Positions 33,659 to 42,743 of a DNA stretch of 64,000 nucleotides are shown piece by piece (the stretch's first letter is position 1; the number at the start of each line of letters is the position of its first letter). A program made the position numbers and the translations under genes. This DNA comes from Streptomyces sp. H27-H5 (GTDB lineage: Bacteria; Actinomycetota; Actinomycetes; Streptomycetales; Streptomycetaceae), in contig NZ_JAPNLK010000005.1 in the NCBI RefSeq assembly GCF_026627505.1, forward strand, positions 87,455 to 151,454, read 5' to 3'. The notes under the pieces are model-generated. The model saw nothing but the letters and a program-made list of their open reading frames with translations, did no database searches and was not told the origin of the DNA.

Positions 33659-34957
33659 TCACCCCGGGCGGCCCGCCGAACCGCCCCGGACCTCCAGGGC
33701 CGTCTGCCAGCCCGGCTGCTCGGCCGGCGGTTCCGGGAGCCTGCGCCGGCCGCCCGCCGTGAAGAACGCGGACAGCGGCAGCGTCGCGGCGCCCACCGTC
33801 ACCGCGTCCGGGCCGAGGGACCCCAGGTCGATGGTGACCCGGTCCGCGGGGTGCCGCAGGGAGTACCGCGTCGCGTGCTCCCGTACCGACGGGAGGATGT
33901 GCGGGCCCAGCAGCAGGCCCGCCCAGCCGCCGATCAGGATGCGTTCCGGGCGGAAGAGGTTGATGACGTCCGAGAGGCCCGCGCCCAGGTACTCGGCCGT
34001 CTCCTCCAGGACGTCCACGGCCACCGCGTCCCCCGCGAGGGCCGCTGCCAGCAGGGCGGACAGCGCCTCCTCCTCGTCCACCGCGTCCATCGCCTCCCCG
34101 GCGCCCCCGTCCCGCTCCGCCCACCGGGCCAGCACCGACTCGGCGCCCGTGTAGGCCTCCAGACAGCCCCGGGCCCCGCACCGGCAGCGCCGCCCGCGCA
34201 CCGAGACCGTCAGGTGTCCCCACTCCAGTGCGGTGCCCGCGCCATCGGTGATCAGGCTCGCGCCGACGCCCGAGCCGAAGAGGACCACCACGGCCTCGCG
34301 GGCTCCGCGTCCCGCCCCGAACCACATCTCCGCCTGGCCGAGGGTCCGGGCGCCGTTGTCGATGATGTACGGGACCTCCTCCGGCAGGGCCTTGGTCGCG
34401 CGCAGCAACGCCTCCAGCGGCACGGCGTCCCAGCCGATGGTCTGACCGTGCACCACCGTCCCGCCCGGGGCGTCCCGGTCCACTATCCCCGGCACGCCCA
34501 CGCCGACGCCCAGCAGTCGGTCCGTCCCGATGCCGGCCTCGGCGAGCACCGTGGCGATCCCTGTGCGGACGTGGTCCACGATCGGGCCGACGTCGTAGCA
34601 GCCGCGCGGCTGCAACGGGAGTTCCGTGCGCGCGAGTTCGGTGAGCGTGAGGTCGAACAGCTCGACGCGGACGCGGGTTTCGCCGACGTCGACGCCGATC
34701 ATGTGGGCGCTGCCCGGCGCGACCCTGAGGAGGGTCCGGGGGCGGCCACCGTCCGAGTCGACGATCCCGGCCTCCTCCAGCAGGCCGTCGGCGACCAGCT
34801 CGCCGACGACGTTGCTGACGGATCCGGAGCTCAGTCCCGTGGCCGGGCCCAGTTCCTGACGGCTCATGGGGCCGCCGAAGTACAGCTGCCGGAGCACCAC
34901 GCTGCGGTTGCCGCGCCGCAGGTCCCGCACTGTTCGTCCGCTACGCCCTGTGGTCAT
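33659..34957 (-). CDS. ROK-family transcriptional regulator
   Basis: This 432-residue protein has an N-terminal winged helix (LYFGGPMSRQELGPATGLSS, then GSVSNVVGELVADGLL) and a ROK sugar-kinase-like domain with IGVDVGETRVRVELF, the GWAGLLLGPHIL phosphate-binding region and the zinc motif RCRCGARGCLEAY. ROK regulators (NagC/XylR type) repress sugar-uptake operons. It is divergent from the sugar ABC-transporter/GH1 operon across 256 bases and is the obvious candidate regulator. In the known cellobiose loci of Streptomyces the local regulator is the LacI-type CebR, so a ROK protein here marks a variant arrangement. Confidence 0.93.
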   Translation of the reverse strand: MTTGRSGRTVRDLRRGNRSVVLRQLYFGGPMSRQELGPATGLSSGSVSNVVGELVADGLLEEAGIVDSDGGRPRTLLRVAPGSAHMIGVDVGETRVRVELFDLTLTELARTELPLQPRGCYDVGPIVDHVRTGIATVLAEAGIGTDRLLGVGVGVPGIVDRDAPGGTVVHGQTIGWDAVPLEALLRATKALPEEVPYIIDNGARTLGQAEMWFGAGRGAREAVVVLFGSGVGASLITDGAGTALEWGHLTVSVRGRRCRCGARGCLEAYTGAESVLARWAERDGGAGEAMDAVDEEEALSALLAAALAGDAVAVDVLEETAEYLGAGLSDVINLFRPERILIGGWAGLLLGPHILPSVREHATRYSLRHPADRVTIDLGSLGPDAVTVGAATLPLSAFFTAGGRRRLPEPPAEQPGWQTALEVRGGSAGRPG

Positions 34958-35213
34958 CCGGTCCCTTCCGCAGTGACATCCAGCGCAACATACCCCCGCG
35001 CGACCCCTTGACGCGACCCTTTCACGGGGCTTAACTCACGTCCTAAATTAAGGCCTGGACGGAACGGGTGCCCACAAGGCGCCGAGCGCACCACCACGAG
35101 GCGCCGCACGGCACGGACGATGCCGTACGGCGCCCCGCCCCCGCACCACGTGTCATTCGCCGTTCGCCACTCGCAGGCCTCCTCCCGACCCTCCCGAAAG
35201 GGCCAGATCCGCC
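34958..35213. promoter_or_regulatory. Divergent promoter/operator region of the sugar operon
   Basis: This 256-base gap between the ROK gene and the transporter operon contains the most AT-rich stretch of the neighbourhood at about 35030-35052 (TTAACTCACGTCCTAAATTA), with CTTAA/TTAAG arms. It is a plausible ROK operator. GAAAGGG sits before the ATG at 35214. Confidence 0.55.
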
Positions 35214-36533
35214 ATGCGCAGAACCAGAGCCGCCACAGCCGTCGCCGTCACCGCCTCCCTCCTCGCCGCCGCCACCGCCTGCGGCGGCGGCTCCGCGGAC
35301 AGCGGGGGCGGCAGCAACACCGCCCCGAAGGAGCTCACCTACTGGGCCTCCAACCAGGGCCCCGACATCGCGGCGGACCAGGCGACCCTCGGCCCGGAGC
35401 TGAAGAAGTTCGAGCAGCAGACCGGCATCAAGGTCAAGCTGGAGGTGGTCCCCTGGTCCGACCTCCTCAACCGGATCCTCGCGGCCACCGCCTCCGGCCA
35501 GGGACCGGACGTGCTCAACATAGGCAACACCTGGTCCTCCTCCCTCCAGGCCACCGGTGCCCTGTTGCCCTGGGACGCCAAGAACTTCGACGCCATCGGC
35601 GGCAAGGACCGCTTCGTCGCCTCGGCCATCGGCTCCGCCGGCGCGACCGGCAAGGACCCGGCGGCCGTCCCCCTGTACTCGATGTCGTACGCGCTCTACT
35701 ACAACAGGAAGATGTTCCAGGACGCCGGCGTCGAGAAGCCCCCGGCCACCTGGGACGAGATGGTCACGATCGGCCGGAAGCTGTCCAAGGACGGCAAGTG
35801 GGCGCTCGGGGCCGAGGGCTCGAACCTGTCGAACAACATCCACCAGGCCTTCGTGTTCTCCAAGCAGCACGGCGCGGAGTTCTTCGACGGCGCCGGCAAG
35901 CCCACCTTCGACAGCCCCGGCAACGTCGACGCCGTCAAGCAGTACGTCGACCTGATGGCCAAGGACAAGATCATCGCGCCCGGCAACGCCGAGTACGACA
36001 AGAACCAGTCCCTCCAGGACTTCGCCAACGGCAAGACGGCGATGGTCCTGTGGCAGAGCGCCGCCACCAGCTTCAAGGCCAACGGGATGAAGGAGGGCGA
36101 CTGGGGCGTGGCCCCCGTCCCCGTCCCGGCGGGCGGCGCGCCCGGCGCCGGGAAGAACACCAACTCCATGGTCGCCGGCATCAACATGGCCGTCTTCAAG
36201 AACACCGACAACATCGACGGGGCGCTGAAGTTCGTGAAGTTCATGACCGGCGACGAGGAGCAGAAGATCCTCAACAAGACCTACGGATCCATCCCGCCGG
36301 TCAAGGCCGCCCAGACCGACGGCGCGTTCGCCACCGACGACCTGACCGTGCTGCGCAACACCCTCGGCACGAGCGCCGCCCCGCTGCCCCAGGTCCCGGA
36401 GGAGTCCCAGTTCGAGACCGCCGTCGGCACCGCCGTGAAGGAGCTGTTCGCCGAGGCCGCCGCGGGCAACCCGGTGACCACCGAGTCGGTCAAGGCGAAG
36501 CTCACCAAGGCCCAGCAGCAGATGTCGAAGTGA
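35214..36533 (+). CDS. Sugar ABC transporter substrate-binding lipoprotein
   Basis: This 439-residue protein has a lipoprotein signal peptide (SLLAAATACGGG, Cys23) and the solute-binding protein type 1 fold: KELTYWASNQGPDIAADQAT, FEQQTGIKVKLEVVPWSDLL, LAATASGQGPDVLNIGNTW and YALYYNRKMFQDAGVEKPPA. It captures an oligosaccharide outside the cell and delivers it to the two permeases encoded next. Family comparison suggests cellobiose or another beta-glucoside because the operon ends with a GH1 beta-glucosidase; the ligand is inferred, not seen. Confidence 0.95.
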   Translation: MRRTRAATAVAVTASLLAAATACGGGSADSGGGSNTAPKELTYWASNQGPDIAADQATLGPELKKFEQQTGIKVKLEVVPWSDLLNRILAATASGQGPDVLNIGNTWSSSLQATGALLPWDAKNFDAIGGKDRFVASAIGSAGATGKDPAAVPLYSMSYALYYNRKMFQDAGVEKPPATWDEMVTIGRKLSKDGKWALGAEGSNLSNNIHQAFVFSKQHGAEFFDGAGKPTFDSPGNVDAVKQYVDLMAKDKIIAPGNAEYDKNQSLQDFANGKTAMVLWQSAATSFKANGMKEGDWGVAPVPVPAGGAPGAGKNTNSMVAGINMAVFKNTDNIDGALKFVKFMTGDEEQKILNKTYGSIPPVKAAQTDGAFATDDLTVLRNTLGTSAAPLPQVPEESQFETAVGTAVKELFAEAAAGNPVTTESVKAKLTKAQQQMSK

Positions 36534-36543
36534 GCACCGCCCG

Positions 36544-37524
36544 ATGACCTCCGTGACCACGGAAGGCGCCGGACGACTGCGGCGCACCGCGACCCGGGTG
36601 CGCGGCACCGGTCGCGTGCGCCGCGCCGCCCTGCCCTACCTCCTGCTCCTGCCCGCCCTCCTCCTCGAACTGCTCATCCACCTCGTCCCGATGGTGATGG
36701 GCATCCTGATGAGCTTCCGGGAACTGACCCAGTTCTTCATCCGGGACTGGTCCCGCGCCCCCTGGACGGGCTTCGACAACTACGACCTCGCCGTGGACGT
36801 CAACCGCCCGGTCGGCGAGGCCCTGTTGGGTTCCTTCCTCACCACCTGCCTGTTCACCCTGCTCTCCGTGGCCCTGTGCTGGTTCCTCGGCACCGCGGCC
36901 GCCGTCTTCATGCAGGAGAACTTCCGCGGCCGCGGCTTCCTGCGCGCCCTGTTCCTGGTGCCGTACGCCCTGCCCGTCTACGCGGCGGTCATCACCTGGG
37001 CGTTCATGTTCCAGCGGGACAACGGCCTGGTGAACCACGTCATCCACGACCAACTCGGCCTCGGTGGCGCCGAGCACACCTTCTGGCTGCTCGGCGACAA
37101 CAGCTTCTGGGCCCTGCTGATCGTCTCCGTGTGGAAGGGCTGGCCGTTCGCCTTCCTGATCGTCATGGCGGCCCTCCAGAACATCCCGAAGGAGTTGTAC
37201 GAGGCCGCCGCCCTCGACGGCGCCGGCATCTGGCAGCAGATCCGCCGGATCACCCTGCCCTCGGTCGGCGCGGTCAACCAGGTGCTGATCCTCGTGCTGT
37301 TCCTGTGGACCTTCAACGACTTCAACACGCCGTTCGTGCTGTTCGGCAAATCCGCCCCCGAGGCCGCCGACCTGATCTCCATCCACATCTACCAGTCCAG
37401 TTTCGTCACCTGGAACTTCGGCACCGGCTCCGCCATGTCCGTCCTGCTGCTGCTCTTCCTGCTGCTGGTCACCGCCGTGTACCTGTTCCTGACCAGCCGC
37501 GGCCGGAGGGACGCCGATGCCTGA
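36544..37524 (+). CDS. Sugar ABC transporter permease (MalF type)
   Basis: This 326-residue protein has six transmembrane helices, starting with LPYLLLLPALLLELLIHLVP, and the EAA loop that docks the ATPase: LYEAAALDGAGIWQQIRRIT, with the conserved Gly. It starts 10 bases after the binding-protein stop and overlaps the next permease by 8 bases. No ATPase gene is in the operon; Streptomyces carbohydrate importers share the MsiK ATPase, so that is the expected partner. Confidence 0.95.
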   Translation: MTSVTTEGAGRLRRTATRVRGTGRVRRAALPYLLLLPALLLELLIHLVPMVMGILMSFRELTQFFIRDWSRAPWTGFDNYDLAVDVNRPVGEALLGSFLTTCLFTLLSVALCWFLGTAAAVFMQENFRGRGFLRALFLVPYALPVYAAVITWAFMFQRDNGLVNHVIHDQLGLGGAEHTFWLLGDNSFWALLIVSVWKGWPFAFLIVMAALQNIPKELYEAAALDGAGIWQQIRRITLPSVGAVNQVLILVLFLWTFNDFNTPFVLFGKSAPEAADLISIHIYQSSFVTWNFGTGSAMSVLLLLFLLLVTAVYLFLTSRGRRDADA

Positions 37525-38395
37525 CCACCGCCCCCGGGCGCGCACCCGGTCCGCGCTCGACCCGCCCCTGTCCTTCAAGGTGATCCGGGCCGTCTTCCTC
37601 ACCCTGCTCACCGGCTTCGTGGCCCTGCCCGTCTATGTGATGATCACCAGCTCCCTCAAGCCGCTGGGCGACGTCGCGGGCGCCTTCCGGTGGATCCCCA
37701 GCGAGCTCACCGTCCGCCCGTACATCGACATCTGGCACACCGTCCCGCTCGCCAAGTACTTCCTGAACTCGCTGATCGTGGCCGGCGCCGCCACCGTCTG
37801 CTCCGTGGTCATCGCCGTCTTCGCCGCGTACGCCGTCAGCCGCTACCGCTTCCGCGGCAAGCGCCTGTTCACCGTCACCGTGCTGTCGACCCAGATGTTC
37901 CCCGGCATCCTCTTCCTGCTGCCGCTGTTCCTGATCTTCGTGAACATCGGCAACACCACCGGAGTCGCCCTCTACGGCTCGCGCGGCGGGCTGATCCTCA
38001 CCTACCTGACCTTCTCCCTCCCCTTCTCCATCTGGATGCTCATCGGCTACTTCGACTCGGTGCCCCGCGACCTCGACGAGGCCGCCACCGTGGACGGCTG
38101 CGGGCCCCTCGGGGCGCTCTTGCGGGTCGTGGTCCCCGCGGCCGTCCCCGGCATCGTCGCCGTCGCCGTGTACGCCTTCATGACCGCCTGGGGAGAGGTC
38201 CTCTTCGCCTCGGTCATGACGAACGACACCACCCGCACCCTGGCCGTCGGACTGCAGGGCTACTCCACGCAGAACGACGTGTACTGGAACCAGATCATGG
38301 CCGCCTCGCTCGTCGTCAGCATCCCCGTCGTCGCCGGATTTCTGCTGCTCCAGCGGTACTTGGTGGCCGGACTCACGGCAGGAGCCGTCAAATGA
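37517..38395 (+). CDS. Sugar ABC transporter permease (MalG type)
   Basis: This 292-residue protein is the second half of the permease pair, with six helices and the EAA motif [20 protein letters not shown]. The ATG at 37517 overlaps the preceding stop, and its own stop overlaps the GH1 start as ATGA, so the operon is tightly coupled. The C-terminal region [20 protein letters not shown] is typical of MalG/CebG-like permeases. Confidence 0.95.
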   Translation: MPDHRPRARTRSALDPPLSFKVIRAVFLTLLTGFVALPVYVMITSSLKPLGDVAGAFRWIPSELTVRPYIDIWHTVPLAKYFLNSLIVAGAATVCSVVIAVFAAYAVSRYRFRGKRLFTVTVLSTQMFPGILFLLPLFLIFVNIGNTTGVALYGSRGGLILTYLTFSLPFSIWMLIGYFDSVPRDLDEAATVDGCGPLGALLRVVVPAAVPGIVAVAVYAFMTAWGEVLFASVMTNDTTRTLAVGLQGYSTQNDVYWNQIMAASLVVSIPVVAGFLLLQRYLVAGLTAGAVK

Positions 38396-39783
38396 CCCTT
38401 TCCGAAACCCGCCTCGACACCGTGCACGCCACCGCCCACGGCGCCGTCGACCTCGGCGCGCTGCCCCGCGACTTCGCCTGGGGCACCGCCACCTCCGCCT
38501 ACCAGATCGAGGGCGCGGTGGCCGAGGACGGCCGTTCCCCCTCCATCTGGGACACGTTCTCCCACACCCCCGGGACCATCGACGGCGGCCACCACGGCGA
38601 CACCGCCTGCGACCATTACCACCGCTGGCGCGACGACATCGCCCTGATGAAGGAACTCGGCACCAACGCCTACCGCTTCTCCGTGGCCTGGCCCCGCGTC
38701 GTGCCCGGCGGCGACGGGCCGGTCAACGCCAAGGGCCTGGACTTCTACGACCAGCTGGTCGACGGCCTGCTCGCCGCCGGCATCACCCCGTCCGTCACCC
38801 TCTACCACTGGGACCTGCCCCAGGTCCTCCAGGACCGCGGCGGCTGGCCCGAGCGCGCCACCGCCGAGGCCTTCGCCTCGTACGCGCACGTCGTCGCGGA
38901 GCGCCTCGGCGATCGGGTCACCCAGTGGACCACCCTCAACGAGCCCCTCTGCTCGGCGTGGATCGGTCACCTGGAGGGCAAGATGGCCCCCGGTCTCACC
39001 GACCTCACCGCCGCCGTCCGCGCCTCCTACCACCTCCTGCTGGGCCACGGCCTCGCCACCCGGGCCATCCGCGCCGCCGCCCCCGGCGCGCGGATCGGCA
39101 TCGTCAACAACCTCTCCACCGTCGAGGCGGCCACCGACAGCGACGCCGACCGGGCGGCAGCCGTACGGATGGACGGACACGTCAACCGCTGGTGGCTCGA
39201 CCCCGTCCACGGCCGAGGCTTCCCCGCCGACATGCGCGAGGTCTACGGCGTGGACCTCCCCGAACGCCCCGGCGACCTCGACGCCATCGCGGCCCCCCTC
39301 GACTGGATCGGCCTGAACTACTACTTCCCGCAGACCGTCGTCGCCGACCCGACCGGACCCGCCCCCCACGCCCGCCAGATCGACCTGCCCGGAGTCCCGC
39401 GCACCGGCATGGACTGGGAGGTCGACGCGAACGGCATCGAGACGCTGCTCATGCGACTCGCCGAGGAGTACGGCGCCCGACGCATCCACGTCACCGAGAA
39501 CGGCTCCTCCTACCCGGACACCGTCGGCCCGGACGGCAGCGTCCACGACCCGGAACGCGCCGCGTACCTGATCGCCCACCTCGCCGCCTGCGCCCGGGCC
39601 GCCCGCCGCGGCGCGCCCCTGGCCGGCTACTACGCGTGGTCCCTGCTCGACAACTTCGAATGGGCGTACGGCTACGACAAGCGGTTCGGTCTGGTCCGCG
39701 TGGACTACGACACCCAGGAACGCACCGTCAAGACCAGCGGAGCCCACTACGCCGACCTGATCGCCGCCCACCGGGCGCTCTGA
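38392..39783 (+). CDS. GH1 beta-glucosidase
   Basis: This 463-residue enzyme is a complete GH1 barrel: [20 protein letters not shown] at the start, acid/base E184 in TTLNEPL, nucleophile E369 in HVTENGSS, and the C-terminal [20 protein letters not shown] substrate loop. It has no signal peptide and so hydrolyses imported beta-glucosides in the cytoplasm, as BglC does in Streptomyces cellobiose operons. Its start overlaps the permease stop by four bases, which places it in the transporter operon. A strong terminator follows. Confidence 0.96.
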   Translation: MTLSETRLDTVHATAHGAVDLGALPRDFAWGTATSAYQIEGAVAEDGRSPSIWDTFSHTPGTIDGGHHGDTACDHYHRWRDDIALMKELGTNAYRFSVAWPRVVPGGDGPVNAKGLDFYDQLVDGLLAAGITPSVTLYHWDLPQVLQDRGGWPERATAEAFASYAHVVAERLGDRVTQWTTLNEPLCSAWIGHLEGKMAPGLTDLTAAVRASYHLLLGHGLATRAIRAAAPGARIGIVNNLSTVEAATDSDADRAAAVRMDGHVNRWWLDPVHGRGFPADMREVYGVDLPERPGDLDAIAAPLDWIGLNYYFPQTVVADPTGPAPHARQIDLPGVPRTGMDWEVDANGIETLLMRLAEEYGARRIHVTENGSSYPDTVGPDGSVHDPERAAYLIAHLAACARAARRGAPLAGYYAWSLLDNFEWAYGYDKRFGLVRVDYDTQERTVKTSGAHYADLIAAHRAL

Positions 39784-39808
39784 CTCTGAGCCCCGGCAGT
39801 TTCCCGCG

Positions 39809-39841
39809 CCGTGCCCGCCCCGCTTCCCGGGGCGGGCACGG
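39809..39841 (+). terminator. Strong hairpin terminator of the sugar operon
   Basis: Perfect 14-base arms (CCGTGCCCGCCCCG and its complement) with a 5-base loop, followed by CCTTTCG, lie 26 bases after the GH1 stop. Confidence 0.82.
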
Positions 39842-39899
39842 CCTTTCGTGATGGGATGCGGAACAGATGATTTAAGCCGCTCGCGGAAAGGTGAGACGC

Positions 39900-40847
39900 A
39901 TGTCGTTGAACGTCGAGGACGAGGGCACCATGCGGGCGATGGTGTACGAGACGTACGGCGGGACGGAGGTGCTCACCGAGACCCGGCTGCCGGTCCCCAA
40001 GGTCGGGCCCGGCGAGGTCCTCGTCCGGGTCAGGTGCGCCTCGGTCAACCCGGTCGACTGGAAGATCATGGCGGGTGGCCTCGACGGCCTCATGGACGTC
40101 GTGTACCCCGTGATCCCCGGCTGGGACGTGGCCGGGACGGTCGAGTACGTCGGCATCGACACCCCCGAGTTCACCGCGGGCGACGAGGTCATCGCCTACG
40201 CCCGCAAGGACTACGTGCACGGCGGCACCTTCGCCGAGTTCGTCACCGTGCCGGTACGGGCCCTCGCGCCGAAGCCCGTCTCGCTCAGCTGGCAGGAGGC
40301 GGCCGGACTGCCGCTGGCCGGCCTCACCGCCTACCAACTGCTCACCCGCCTCGACACCGGCCAGGACGACACCGTCCTCATCCACGGCGCGGCCGGCGGC
40401 GTCGGCTCCCTCGGCGTCCAGATCGCCCGCGCCCTCGGCGCCCGCGTCATCGGCACGGCCTCCCCGCGCAACCACGACCGGCTCCGCGAGCTGGGCTGCG
40501 AACCCGTCGCCTACGGGGACGGCCTCACCGAACGGGTCCGCGAACTGGCCCCGGACGGGGTGAGCGTCGTCGCCGACTTCGTGGGCGGCGTCCTCGACGT
40601 CACCAAGGCAGTCCTCGCCCCCGGGGGTCGGCACGCCTCCATCGCCGACCCCGACGTGCTCGGCGCCGACGGCCAGTGGATGTGGGTGCGCCCCGTCGGC
40701 GACGACCTCGCCGCCCTGGGCGGGCTCGCCGACACCGGACGGCTCGGCGTCACCGTCGCCAAGACCTTCCCGCTCTCCGAGCTGGCCGCCGCCTTCGAGC
40801 TCAGCCAGGACGGACACACCGCCGGGAAGATCATCCTGGAGGTCTGA
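39900..40847 (+). CDS. Zinc-free NADPH:quinone oxidoreductase-like MDR protein
   Basis: This 315-residue protein is a medium-chain reductase: MRAMVYETYGGTEVLTETRL, VRCASVNPVDWKIMAGG, a GWDVAGTVEYVG core and the cofactor segment VLIHGAAGGVGSLGVQIARA (AAGGVG instead of GxGxxG). The zinc ligands of alcohol dehydrogenases are absent. It probably reduces quinones or enones with NADPH. The start at 39900 has AAAGGTGAG upstream; an internal ATG ten codons later is also possible. It converges on the secreted GH2-like gene, and a large hairpin lies between them. Confidence 0.9.
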   Translation: MSLNVEDEGTMRAMVYETYGGTEVLTETRLPVPKVGPGEVLVRVRCASVNPVDWKIMAGGLDGLMDVVYPVIPGWDVAGTVEYVGIDTPEFTAGDEVIAYARKDYVHGGTFAEFVTVPVRALAPKPVSLSWQEAAGLPLAGLTAYQLLTRLDTGQDDTVLIHGAAGGVGSLGVQIARALGARVIGTASPRNHDRLRELGCEPVAYGDGLTERVRELAPDGVSVVADFVGGVLDVTKAVLAPGGRHASIADPDVLGADGQWMWVRPVGDDLAALGGLADTGRLGVTVAKTFPLSELAAAFELSQDGHTAGKIILEV

Positions 40848-40877
40848 CGGCCTCCGAGCCGCCTGCCGCGGACATGA

Positions 40878-40914
40878 CCGCGCGCCGCCCGGTGGTCGAC
40901 CGGACGGCGCGCGG
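40878..40914. terminator. Nested bidirectional hairpin
   Basis: Two 16-base arms (CCGCGCGCCGCCCGGT against its near-complement, one mismatch) with a 5-base loop. An outer pairing CCTGCCGC/GCGGCAGG (about 40862 and 40920) extends the structure. It separates the convergent oxidoreductase and GH2-like genes. Confidence 0.72.
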
Positions 40915-40941
40915 CACCTGCGGCAGGGTCAGGTCTGCCGA

Positions 40942-42672
40942 TCAGGCATAGACGCCGAAGTGGAAGAGGGAGTAGCCGTACCCCGTGCCGCGCCGGGTCA
41001 GCTCCAGCCGCACGTAACGGCCCGACGCGGCGACGTCGAAGTCGTCGATCCCGCCGTCACCGGACGAAGTGGCGTACGCCGTCCGCCAGTTCTGGCCGTC
41101 GTCCGACACCTTGACGGTGTACGCCTTCCCGTACGCGCTCTCCCACACCAGCTGCGCGTGCTTCAGCTGCTTCACCGACCCCAGATCCACCTGGAGCCAC
41201 TGCTGATCGGCCCAGGTCGTCGCCCACCGGGTGTCGTCGCGCCCGTCCGTCGCCAACTGCGGGGCGCAGGGGCAGCCGCCGTACCCGTCGTTCTGGTAGG
41301 TGGAGGCGGTGGTCGGCCGGCCCCGTGCCACGTCCGTGCCGGCCACCGGCGGCGGCACCACGCGGACCGAGCGCTGTTCGACGCCCACGTTGCCCCGCCC
41401 GTCCTTCGCCTTGACGTACAGCTTCCACACACCGGTCTTGGCGGGCGCCGTGACCTTGAGGGTGCCGTTGCCCAGGTGCGTGGACGGCGCCGAGACCAGC
41501 CCGCCGCCGCCGTCCACGTACTTGCCGCCCCACAGCACCTCGTACGCGAGCGGATCGCCCTCCGGGTCGGTCGCCGGAGCCTGGACCGTCACCTCCTTGC
41601 CCGCGGGGACCGCCCCCGGGTCCGCCACCGACGGCACGGCCACGGTGGGCGGCAGGTTGTCGCCCACCGTGCTGCCGCCGTAGGCCCGCTTGACGGCGTA
41701 GTACATGTGTCGGCGCTCCCCGGCGGGGGTCAGGTTGAACCAGTGCCCGCCGAAGTCGTACTCCGTGCCGTAGTGGAAGACCGTCGCGCCCAGCGCCACC
41801 CCCCGGTGGCCCGTGACGCAGTTCCACGCACCGGTGTAACCGTCCGCCTTGGCCTTGTCGCCCGGCTCCAGCGGTACGCCGTTCGCGTCGTTCGGCACCT
41901 CCCACTCACCGGCCGGACCGGTCTCGGTGATCAGGTAGGGCTTGGTGTACCCACCCTGCTCCCACGCCTGCCGGACCCCGCAGACCTCCTTGTAGGAGTT
42001 GACCGAGTACAGGTCCAGGTCGGGGGAGTTGCGCTTGTAGTACGTCCACGCGCCCACCCACGCGTCCGTGGAGGTGACGGGGTGGTTGGCGTCGATCCGG
42101 TGGATGGCCTTCGCGACGTCGTTGACGAAGGTGGTGTAGGCGTTGCGCTGGTTCTCCAACTCGGTTCCGGAGTAGCAGTTCTGCAGGCCGAGCACGGACT
42201 CGTTGCCGACGTTCCACATCAGCACGGCCGGGTGGTCGCGATAGGTCTCCACCCAGCGCGAGAACTCGGCGAGCATGGTGTTCTTGTAGCCGGTGTCCGT
42301 GACGTAGTTCGTGCAGCCGCCGCTGCCCGGGCCGCCGCCCGGCTGGAGCCAGAACCCGGCGACCACCTTGATGCCGTTGTTCGCGGCCGCGTCGAACAGC
42401 GGGCGGCTGCTCGCGTCCGTGCCCCAGGTGCGGACGGTGTTGGCGCCCAACGATCTCACGTCGGGCAGGAGTCGGGCGGCGTCGGCCGGGGACGGACCCC
42501 AGGTGACGCCTTTGACGAGGTACGGCGAACCGTTCACGCTGAGCTGCCAGTTGCCCTGGGAGCCGGTCACCTTCACCACGCTGCCGGCTGCCTGCGCCGG
42601 GGCCGCGGGGAGTACGGTGACGGCGCCCGCGAGCAGGGCGGCCGCGGTGAGGGCGCGCATGCGGGAGTGCAT
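40942..42672 (-). CDS. Secreted GH2-like (TIM-barrel) glycosidase with CBM32
   Basis: This 576-residue protein has a signal peptide (cleavage after PAQA, about residue 28) and a barrel of the GH2 C-terminal type: VKGVTWGPSPADAARLLPDV, VLMWNVGNESVLGL with the acid/base-type Glu in GNES, and YLITETGPAGEW with a nucleophile-type Glu. A Cadherin/Ig-like linker (about 330-420) leads to a C-terminal F5/8 type C domain (CBM32; ARGRPTTASTYQNDGYG, then WLQVDLGSVKQLKHAQLVWE). It probably attacks or binds a beta-linked polysaccharide. The ATG at 42672 has AAGGAGG 7 bases upstream. Confidence 0.88.
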   Translation of the reverse strand: MHSRMRALTAAALLAGAVTVLPAAPAQAAGSVVKVTGSQGNWQLSVNGSPYLVKGVTWGPSPADAARLLPDVRSLGANTVRTWGTDASSRPLFDAAANNGIKVVAGFWLQPGGGPGSGGCTNYVTDTGYKNTMLAEFSRWVETYRDHPAVLMWNVGNESVLGLQNCYSGTELENQRNAYTTFVNDVAKAIHRIDANHPVTSTDAWVGAWTYYKRNSPDLDLYSVNSYKEVCGVRQAWEQGGYTKPYLITETGPAGEWEVPNDANGVPLEPGDKAKADGYTGAWNCVTGHRGVALGATVFHYGTEYDFGGHWFNLTPAGERRHMYYAVKRAYGGSTVGDNLPPTVAVPSVADPGAVPAGKEVTVQAPATDPEGDPLAYEVLWGGKYVDGGGGLVSAPSTHLGNGTLKVTAPAKTGVWKLYVKAKDGRGNVGVEQRSVRVVPPPVAGTDVARGRPTTASTYQNDGYGGCPCAPQLATDGRDDTRWATTWADQQWLQVDLGSVKQLKHAQLVWESAYGKAYTVKVSDDGQNWRTAYATSSGDGGIDDFDVAASGRYVRLELTRRGTGYGYSLFHFGVYA

Positions 42673-42686
42673 GCCTGAGCCTCCTT

Positions 42687-42722
42687 GGGAGTGGGGGGAG
42701 CGGGGGGAGTGGGGGGAGCGGG
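42687..42722. repeat. Exact 18-bp G-rich tandem duplication
   Basis: GGGAGTGGGGGGAGCGGG occurs twice back to back, then GGGAGGGG follows. The plus strand could form G-quadruplexes. It lies in the 71-base gap between the DUF1996 stop and the ribosome site of the GH2-like gene, so on that mRNA it appears as a C-rich tract. Confidence 0.85.
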
Positions 42723-42743
42723 GAGGGGACGCGAGGACGCGCC

